Origin: Desulfurococcales archaeon
Lineage (GTDB): Archaea; Thermoproteota; Thermoprotei_A; Sulfolobales; NBVN01
Direction: 5' to 3'
Length of the DNA stretch: 5,597 bases
NCBI GenBank assembly: GCA_027083115.1
Contig: JALWQN010000060.1
Location: forward strand, 1-5,597
In this document: in pieces, positions 1 to 4,261 of the stretch
Layout of the letters: each line of letters opens with the position of its first letter
How positions within the stretch are numbered: position 1 is the stretch's first letter
Notes under the pieces: generated by a model
Databases searched by the model: none
What the model saw: the letters and a program-made list of their open reading frames with translations, nothing else
What the model was told of the DNA's origin: nothing
Program-made: the position numbers and the translations under genes

Positions 1-404
1 GTATTCCATCTCTATTACCTGAGGAGGTGGAAGTAGTTGGTGCTTCCGAAAATGGAAAAACAGTTAACGTGGGTGTTAATAAGGTAAGCATTGATTCCAT
101 AGATACAATACCTATAAATCTAAGTAATGTCAATCCTCAACAAAACACAATTACATCACCTTCTAAATTGCTAACCATAACTAAAACCCTAACGATCTCG
201 TTCACTAAAACAGAAACTCAAACACAGATAAAAAGTACTCAGAAAACAATTACGGAGACTATTACATCGACAATAACCCATAAGGTTACCCAAACCGTAG
301 AGGTGACAAAACCAATATTAAGCACTCCGGAAGGAATAGGCTTGCTCTGCGCCTTTCTCGCAACTTTGATTACTGCAGTCATTCTAGCCCTAAAGAAGCA
401 CTAG
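1..404 (+). CDS. Thr-rich stalked, membrane-anchored surface protein (3' fragment, partial)
   Basis: The reading frame is open to the left edge: codons from position 3 read IPSLLPEE before the GTG at 27, so that GTG is probably an internal valine and only the last 133 residues of a larger protein are visible. Numbered from that codon, residues 1-36 look like the end of a folded extracellular domain. Residues 41-94 are a stalk very rich in threonine, often alternating T-x-T. Residues 103-122 form one hydrophobic segment, followed by KKH and the stop. Known pattern: many archaeal S-layer-associated, solute-binding and protease proteins end in a Ser/Thr-rich, probably O-glycosylated linker and a C-terminal transmembrane anchor with a lysine-rich cytoplasmic tail. 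By inference the protein faces outward. The family cannot be named because the catalytic or binding domain lies outside the window. No functional link to the hyp genes is visible, and its direction opposes hypD. Confidence 0.75.
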   Translation, partial: IPSLLPEEVEVVGASENGKTVNVGVNKVSIDSIDTIPINLSNVNPQQNTITSPSKLLTITKTLTISFTKTETQTQIKSTQKTITETITSTITHKVTQTVEVTKPILSTPEGIGLLCAFLATLITAVILALKKH

Positions 405-409
405 TTTTT
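405..409 (+). terminator. Possible T-run terminator after the surface-protein gene
   Basis: Five T residues directly follow the TAG stop of the left gene, in the 23-bp gap to the convergent hypD. Archaeal transcription can end at short U-runs without a hairpin. The run is short, so this is only suggestive. Confidence 0.3.
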
Positions 410-416
410 ACGTAAA
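407..416. repeat. 10-bp palindrome between convergent genes
   Basis: TTTACGTAAA is a perfect 10-bp palindrome in the 23-bp gap between the surface-protein stop and the hypD stop. It overlaps the T-run at 405-409. It may help end transcription from both sides or may be chance in A/T-rich DNA. Confidence 0.3.
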
Positions 417-427
417 TAGAATATTAT

Positions 428-1582
428 TTAGATATGCTTTAATTTCTCCGCGGATTTAATCACTGGGAGATTCTCCGCCCATATCTTACATGTACCTTCA
501 GAACTAACCATACATGGACCGTAAGGATGTTCGGGAGTGCATGCCTTCATAAAGAGAGGACAGTCAGTAGGTTTAGCCTTACCCAAAACAACTTCTCCAC
601 ACCTACATCCTGGCAACACATCTGTGAAGTCAGCAATTACTTTAATCCTGTATTCTCTCTCAGCATCAAGGCTTGAGTACCTTTCTTTAATTACCGCACC
701 ACTCCTCCCCACAATACCTATACCCCTCCAGTAAGAATCAACTACATCAAAAGCCCCATTGATGGCCCGCAGTGCTTTCTCATTACCGTACCTCCTAACA
801 ACCCTCCTATATTCATTAACCAACCTCGGTTTTCCTTCATATATCTGCTTAATCACCTCGAGAATCGTTAATAGGACATCTAGGGGCTCGAAACCCGAAA
901 CTACTGCAGGTATGCCGTAATCTTCAGGTAAGAACCTCCAAGGCTCCGAACCGATAATTGCTGAAACATGTCCTGGTGCTATAACTCCCTTAATCGGTAC
1001 GTCCTTAACTTTCTCAAGCAAGTACTTAACTACAGGTACTGTGAAACGATGAGCACATAAAATCTTAAGGTTTTCTGGAACAGCGCCACCAGTGATGGGA
1101 TCAGCAACAGCAGGCATTGTAGTCTCAAAACCTACTGCAAAGAAAACATGCTCAGAGTCCTTCTTTTCTCTAGCTATCCTTAAAGCATCGTAGAAGCTAT
1201 ACACAACAGTTACCGAACCACCTAAGGCCTTAGCTTCGGCGAGGTTCCTAGGATAAGAACCTATCTTCCCGGGAAGCATGTACGAGTCTCCGTAAGTCAT
1301 TACATTAAGGCCCTCTAAGGACAACTTAATTAGCGCATCAACATAATGACCTGGGGTAATGCAGACAGGGCAACCCGGTCCAGCAATGAGCTCAACCCCT
1401 TCAGGCATTAAAGATCTTAAGCCATAGTAGGTTATTGTCCATTCATGAGTCCCGCAGAAATCCATGATCTTTATTGATGTTCCAATTTTCTTTAGGGCCT
1501 TAGGGGCTAACTCACGAATTGCTCTAACAACCTCCCTAGAAAAGGGGTTCCTAACATAAAGATCCCTTATTCTCGCAGTCAA
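428..1582 (-). CDS. hypD: HypD, hydrogenase Fe-S maturation scaffold
   Basis: HypD, with HypC, is the cytoplasmic scaffold on which the Fe(CN)2CO group of [NiFe]-hydrogenase is built. The 384-residue product has the family motifs in order: CGTH at 43-46, GPGCPVC at 68-74 (C71, C74), TYGD at 96-99 with LPGK at 103-106, GFETT at 151-155, GHVSAIIG at 204-211 and VSGFEPLD at 228-235. The C-terminal cysteine-rich part, GCRCGE at 325-330 through C341, C348, C357 and C365, supplies the [4Fe-4S] ligands and redox cysteines. Length is normal for the family. The start is a TTG at 1582-1580. In-frame upstream codons reach a TAG within 21 bp without another ATG, GTG or TTG, so TTG is effectively forced; only a weak purine stretch (AGGA) precedes it. 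The gene is divergent from hypE across 89 bp and ends 23 bp from the surface-protein gene. Confidence 0.97.
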   Translation of the reverse strand: MTARIRDLYVRNPFSREVVRAIRELAPKALKKIGTSIKIMDFCGTHEWTITYYGLRSLMPEGVELIAGPGCPVCITPGHYVDALIKLSLEGLNVMTYGDSYMLPGKIGSYPRNLAEAKALGGSVTVVYSFYDALRIAREKKDSEHVFFAVGFETTMPAVADPITGGAVPENLKILCAHRFTVPVVKYLLEKVKDVPIKGVIAPGHVSAIIGSEPWRFLPEDYGIPAVVSGFEPLDVLLTILEVIKQIYEGKPRLVNEYRRVVRRYGNEKALRAINGAFDVVDSYWRGIGIVGRSGAVIKERYSSLDAEREYRIKVIADFTDVLPGCRCGEVVLGKAKPTDCPLFMKACTPEHPYGPCMVSSEGTCKIWAENLPVIKSAEKLKHI

Positions 1583-1671
1583 TGACTTAATTCCTAACCC
1601 CTACACTACGTTAAAAGCGGATCATTAAAACATTATTTATTTCTGAGCCGTAATGAGTTAAGGCTGGGATT
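1583..1671. promoter_or_regulatory. Divergent hypD/hypE promoter region
   Basis: This 89-bp A/T-rich spacer separates the divergent hypD and hypE starts and must hold both promoters. A TATA-like ATTATTTAT at 1632-1640 is centred about 36 bp before the hypE TTG and is preceded by an A-rich BRE-like stretch (TTAAAAC). On the minus strand, TTTTAATGAT at 1621-1630 lies about 44 bp before the hypD start, and CTTTTAAC nearer to hypD (about 1611-1618) is an alternative. The two elements are almost adjacent, so the two directions may share factors or compete. No clear operator repeat is visible. The assignment comes from composition and spacing only. Confidence 0.5.
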
Positions 1672-2706
1672 TTGGGGGCTATTTCGCTAGCTCACGGTGC
1701 TGGGGGAAAGGAGTCTTGGGAACTCATTAAAAGATTAATAGTTAATAAGGTTCCTGAAGAACTCCAAAGAACCCTTGGAGGTTACGGTCTTGACGTTTTA
1801 GATGATGGTGCAGCAATAAAGTTAGGTAGCAAGTACCTAGTGATTACTACTGATTCCTTCACCGTATATCCGATCGAGTTTCCAGGCGGTAACATAGGTA
1901 CTTTAGCTATACACGGTTCCATAAACGATTTAGTTGTTATGGGGGCTGACCCCCTAGCCTTAATGGACTCAATTATCGTGGAGGAAGGTTTTGATTTACC
2001 TAAGCTTGACTCAATAATCAAGGATATGGTCAACACCCTTAAGGCTGAAGGGATTTACTTAATCGGTGGAGACTTTAAGGTAATGCCTAAGGGTTCAGTA
2101 GATAAACTTGTTATTCCCGTAACGGGCTTAGGCCTTAGTGAGAAGCCTATAGTGGACACCCAACTAAGGCCAGGAGATAGAATAATTGTCACCTCACCCT
2201 TAGCTGAACATGGTGCAACAATCCTAGCAGCTCAGTTAGGAATGCTTGAGGAAAATAAGGGGCTCAAGAGCGACACAAGACCGTTAACAAAGACAGTATT
2301 GCCAGCAATAAAGAGATTCAGACCCTACATTCATGCAGCCAGAGACCCTACAAGAGGCGGTTTAGCAGCCACCCTTAATGAGTGGGCAAGCATGAAAGAC
2401 TTAACAATAGTGATAAGCAGGTCTAGTATTCCCTTAAGGGATGAGGTTAGAGATTTTCTGGATGCTATGGGAGTAGATCCGCTTTCCACAGCCTCTGAAG
2501 GTGCTGCAGTCCTAGGAGTAGATCCAGAAGTGGTTGATGATGTTGTTAATTACTTAAGGACCTTGGGTGAAGCTTATGCTGTGGAAATAGGTTACGTTAT
2601 TGAGGCACCTGACCCTTACCTAAGGGGCAAAGTTATTGCTGAGACAGAAGTCGGTGGTAAGGTACTTGTGGAACCTAAGTCCATAAACCTGCCTAGAATA
2701 TGCTAA
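1672..2706 (+). CDS. hypE: HypE, carbamoyl dehydratase (thiocyanate-forming)
   Basis: HypE takes the carbamoyl group from HypF on its C-terminal cysteine and, using ATP, dehydrates it to a thiocyanate, the source of the cyanide ligands. The 344-residue product is a complete PurM/AIRS-fold protein. It shows HGAGG at 8-12, DDGAA at 44-48, TTDSFTV at 59-65, the HGSINDLVVMGA stretch at 81-92 (N85, D86), GGDFKV at 132-137, RDPTRGG at 224-230, SEG at 275-277 and the diagnostic C-terminal PRIC at 341-344, whose last residue is the acceptor cysteine. The start is TTG: in-frame codons upstream reach a TGA at 1654 with no other ATG, GTG or TTG, and this places HGAGG at the usual distance from the N-terminus. 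The ribosome-binding signal is weak (AAGG at 1660-1663). It heads the plus-strand hyp genes, with 85 bp to hypC. Confidence 0.97.
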   Translation: MGAISLAHGAGGKESWELIKRLIVNKVPEELQRTLGGYGLDVLDDGAAIKLGSKYLVITTDSFTVYPIEFPGGNIGTLAIHGSINDLVVMGADPLALMDSIIVEEGFDLPKLDSIIKDMVNTLKAEGIYLIGGDFKVMPKGSVDKLVIPVTGLGLSEKPIVDTQLRPGDRIIVTSPLAEHGATILAAQLGMLEENKGLKSDTRPLTKTVLPAIKRFRPYIHAARDPTRGGLAATLNEWASMKDLTIVISRSSIPLRDEVRDFLDAMGVDPLSTASEGAAVLGVDPEVVDDVVNYLRTLGEAYAVEIGYVIEAPDPYLRGKVIAETEVGGKVLVEPKSINLPRIC

Positions 2707-2716
2707 ACCATTATTT

Positions 2717-2731
2717 AGTTCCTTAAGAACT
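2717..2731. repeat. Small inverted repeat after hypE
   Basis: AGTTC at 2717-2721 and GAACT at 2727-2731 are perfect inverted 5-bp arms around a 5-nt CTTAA spacer, starting 10 bp past the hypE stop. It is followed by A/T-rich sequence rather than a T-run. It could be a weak hairpin at the hypE mRNA end or a dimeric operator site upstream of the putative hypC promoter. The arms are short enough that chance is possible. Confidence 0.35.
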
Positions 2732-2742
2732 TAATTAAATTC

Positions 2743-2758
2743 AATAAATATTAATTAA
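2743..2758 (+). promoter_or_regulatory. Putative TATA element for hypC
   Basis: An A/T-only stretch containing TAAATATTAA (2745-2754) is centred about 42 bp before the hypC start. A start of transcription about 25 bp downstream would leave a leader of around 17-20 nt holding the GGTGA ribosome-binding site. The spacing is similar to that seen before hypA. Position and composition are the only evidence. Confidence 0.4.
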
Positions 2759-2780
2759 TGCTCTTGTTGGCTAAGGGTTG

Positions 2781-2785
2781 GGTGA
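2781..2785 (+). promoter_or_regulatory. Ribosome-binding site GGTGA setting the hypC CTG start
   Basis: GGTGA is an exact match to part of the archaeal anti-Shine-Dalgarno complement (GGAGGTGAT). It sits 6 nt before the CTG codon at 2792, the same spacing as the strong hypB site. It supports initiation at CTG rather than at the in-frame GTG at 2858. Confidence 0.7.
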
Positions 2786-2791
2786 GTTAAA

Positions 2792-3049
2792 CTGTGCCTA
2801 GGGATTCCTGCCGAAGTTGTTAAGGTATGGGAGGAGGGCAGGCTAAGTTATTGTGAAGTGAATATAGGAGGGGTTAGGAAGACAGTAATATTAACAATAT
2901 CTGAGCCGGTAAAGCCTGGGGATTATGTAGTGGTTCATGCTGGCATAGCTATTTCTAAAATTGATGAGTCTGAGGTGGAGGAAACCCTTAAGGTTTGGAA
3001 GGAATACATTAAGGAGTTAGAGGAGATATACTCTGAAGAACCTTCTTAG
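2792..3049 (+). CDS. hypC: HypC, hydrogenase maturation chaperone (CTG start)
   Basis: HypC binds HypD and the hydrogenase large-subunit precursor and carries the Fe(CN)2CO group. It needs a cysteine at position 2, exposed after removal of the initiator Met. Codons from CTG at 2792 read (M)CLGIPAEVVKV, the classic HypC N-terminus, in frame with GDYVVVHAGIAISKID at 43-58, which contains the conserved GDYV...H...A signature (H49). The product is 85 residues, normal for the family. An in-frame TGA at 2783-2785 lies just upstream, and only GTT and AAA separate it from CTG, so no ATG, GTG or TTG can supply the start. A start at GTG 2858 would leave 63 residues and drop Cys2. The GTG at 2794 is out of frame and stops after nine codons. 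The C-terminal part (59-85) is a charged helix. A true unusual start is most likely; a base error or strain mutation is the alternative. Confidence 0.93.
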   Translation: MCLGIPAEVVKVWEEGRLSYCEVNIGGVRKTVILTISEPVKPGDYVVVHAGIAISKIDESEVEETLKVWKEYIKELEEIYSEEPS

Positions 3050-3052
3050 CCC

Positions 3053-3061
3053 ATTATATAA
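3053..3061 (+). promoter_or_regulatory. Putative TATA box for hypA-hypB
   Basis: ATTATATAA lies 3 bp after the hypC stop and is centred about 45 bp before the hypA ATG. A start of transcription about 25 bp downstream would give a leader of around 20 nt containing the hypA ribosome-binding site. This suggests hypA-hypB can be transcribed separately from hypE-hypC. Confidence 0.5.
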
Positions 3062-3091
3062 CACTTAATTATACGGGCCTAACTTGTAGTT

Positions 3092-3097
3092 GGAGAT
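3092..3097 (+). promoter_or_regulatory. Ribosome-binding site of hypA (decides the start)
   Basis: GGAGAT ends 4 nt before the ATG at 3102. It overlaps the alternative in-frame TTG at 3090-3092, so it can serve only the ATG. This fits the need for Met-His at the HypA N-terminus. Confidence 0.65.
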
Positions 3098-3101
3098 CCG
3101 A

Positions 3102-3494
3102 ATGCATGAGTGGGCTCTAGCCGAAGCAATTGTTGATTACATAACTAAGGTTTCGAGTGGTAAGAAAAGATTCAAGCGAGTAACTGTTAAATTGGGTGAA
3201 CTTCAGTCAATCGATGAAGAAATACTTAGGTTCTCTATAAACGAGATCCTTAAGGCCGATGGGATACATGTTAAGGAATTAAGGTTTGAGAAGGTCCCTG
3301 CCATCTTCAGGTGTAGGAACTGCGGATATGAATGGAGCCTTAAAGATATGGAGATGGATGAAGAGATTAAGGAACTTATTCACTTTGTTCCTGAGGCTGT
3401 CCACACCTACTTCAAGTGCCCAAAATGTGGTTCCAGAGACTTCGAAATTGTTGGAGGTAGAGGAGTATATGTTGTTGAGGTGATACCAGAATGA
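3102..3494 (+). CDS. hypA: HypA, nickel-insertion metallochaperone
   Basis: HypA delivers Ni2+ to the hydrogenase large subunit together with HypB. The 130-residue product begins MHEWALAEAIV; the N-terminal Met-His2-Glu3 is the family nickel-binding site. This is why the ATG at 3102 is chosen over the in-frame TTG at 3090, which would add MEIR and bury His2. The zinc-binding domain has CRNC at 71-74 and CPKC at 106-109. The 31-residue spacer between them, including the DMEMDEEIKEL stretch, is much longer than in bacterial HypA and is the archaeal form known from Thermococcus. The C-terminal end GGRGVYVVEVIPE closes the family fold. The stop codon overlaps the hypB start (ATGA at 3491-3494), implying translational coupling. 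A TATA-like element and a GGAGAT site precede it. Confidence 0.96.
   Translation: MHEWALAEAIVDYITKVSSGKKRFKRVTVKLGELQSIDEEILRFSINEILKADGIHVKELRFEKVPAIFRCRNCGYEWSLKDMEMDEEIKELIHFVPEAVHTYFKCPKCGSRDFEIVGGRGVYVVEVIPE
3477..3484 (+). promoter_or_regulatory. Strong ribosome-binding site of hypB inside hypA
   Basis: GAGGTGAT is an 8-nt match to the archaeal anti-Shine-Dalgarno complement, 6 nt before the ATG at 3491. It lies within the last hypA codons, supports the ATG at 3491 over the internal ATG at residue 7, and shows that this organism uses Shine-Dalgarno initiation for genes inside operons. Confidence 0.8.
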
Positions 3495-4261
3495 GTAAAG
3501 CTATATTCATGCCTAAAGAGAAGGACTTCAGGCTTGCGGTTATTGATAGGAGGCTTGCGGGCATAAATGAAATATATCCAATAATGAGTTCTAAGGGAGG
3601 GGTCGGTAAGACACTCATTTCAGCTGTTCTGGCATTAATTCTGAGGGACCGGGGCTATAAGGTTGGCCTACTAGATCTAGATATAACTAACCCTTCAGCT
3701 CATACTGCACTAGGCGTTAGCATTAAAGAACTGCCTGAGGAAGAGAAAGGTGTTAAGCCCTTAATAGCCGACGGCATTAAATTCATGTCCGTTGCTTTCT
3801 ACACACAAGATAAACCCCTCCCCCTAAGAGGTTGGGAAATAGATAACGTAATACGGGAATTGCTTGCGATAACCATATGGGGTGACCTAGATTACTTAAT
3901 TATAGACACTCCTCCAGGATTGTCTGACGAAGCACTAGACGCTATCTCCTACTTCAGGAGCCCTAAACCCTTAGTTGTGGCTACTCCTTCGCCACTAGCG
4001 ATAAATTCTGTGAGGAGGTTGCTTCAGTTGCTTAATGATTTGAATGGACTTAAGGTATTAGGGATTGTTGAGAATATGGCTAATGAACCAAGCAAGAGAG
4101 TTAGGGAATTGGCTGAAGCCTTCAGCATTAAGTACTTAGGTAATGTACCACTTGACCCAACAATAGATGAAGTGATTGGAGATACCAGCAAGTTAAGGAA
4201 TACCCTACTATATGTGGCCCTTAAGGGAATAGCTGAAAAGAACCTAGGTCCTAATCCCTAA
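3491..4261 (+). CDS. hypB: ATPase-type HypB (Mrp/MinD family), nickel-insertion partner of HypA
   Basis: This is a SIMIBI-class P-loop ATPase of the Mrp/MinD branch, 256 residues. It has the deviant Walker A KGGVGKT at 35-41, the switch I/A' motif LLDLDITNPS at 60-69 (D62, D64), and the Walker B/switch II DYLIIDTPPG at 134-143. It is not the GTPase HypB of bacteria: the metal-binding N-terminal region and guanine-specificity motif of that family are not recognisable. It also lacks the CxxC found near the C-terminus of iron-sulfur carrier Mrp/NBP35 proteins (the region after VENMA at 193-197 has no cysteine). In Thermococcus a Mrp/MinD-type ATPase takes the HypB role and binds HypA. The ATGA overlap with hypA and the hyp context make that role the best inference here. 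ATP-driven control of HypA nickel loading is inferred, not seen. The 3' end overlaps hypF by 11 bp. Confidence 0.88.
   Translation: MSKAIFMPKEKDFRLAVIDRRLAGINEIYPIMSSKGGVGKTLISAVLALILRDRGYKVGLLDLDITNPSAHTALGVSIKELPEEEKGVKPLIADGIKFMSVAFYTQDKPLPLRGWEIDNVIRELLAITIWGDLDYLIIDTPPGLSDEALDAISYFRSPKPLVVATPSPLAINSVRRLLQLLNDLNGLKVLGIVENMANEPSKRVRELAEAFSIKYLGNVPLDPTIDEVIGDTSKLRNTLLYVALKGIAEKNLGPNP

Noticed and set aside
27..404. A complete small 125-residue protein starting at GTG 27
   Set aside because: The frame is open upstream to the left edge, the GTG lies within the purine-rich run that would be its own ribosome-binding site, and there is no signal peptide for the apparently external region.
537..734. 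Plus-strand open frame inside hypD
   Set aside because: It is antisense to well-conserved hypD codons and has no recognisable motif or initiation signal.
1782..2036. Minus-strand open frame inside hypE
   Set aside because: It is antisense to conserved hypE motifs, and its composition reflects the sense gene.
2794..2823. GTG at 2794 as an alternative start near hypC
   Set aside because: It is in another frame and meets a stop after nine codons.
2858..3049. A 63-residue hypC starting at GTG 2858
   Set aside because: It omits the CLGIPA N-terminus and Cys2, both of which are present in frame upstream behind a good ribosome-binding site.
3090..3494. hypA starting at TTG 3090
   Set aside because: It would place four residues before Met-His-Glu and destroy the N-terminal nickel site; the TTG also overlaps the ribosome-binding site of the ATG at 3102.
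3286..3618. Open frames at 3286-3483 (+) and 3412-3618 (-) over hypA and hypB
   Set aside because: Both are out-of-frame shadows of two clearly recognised genes and show no motif of their own.
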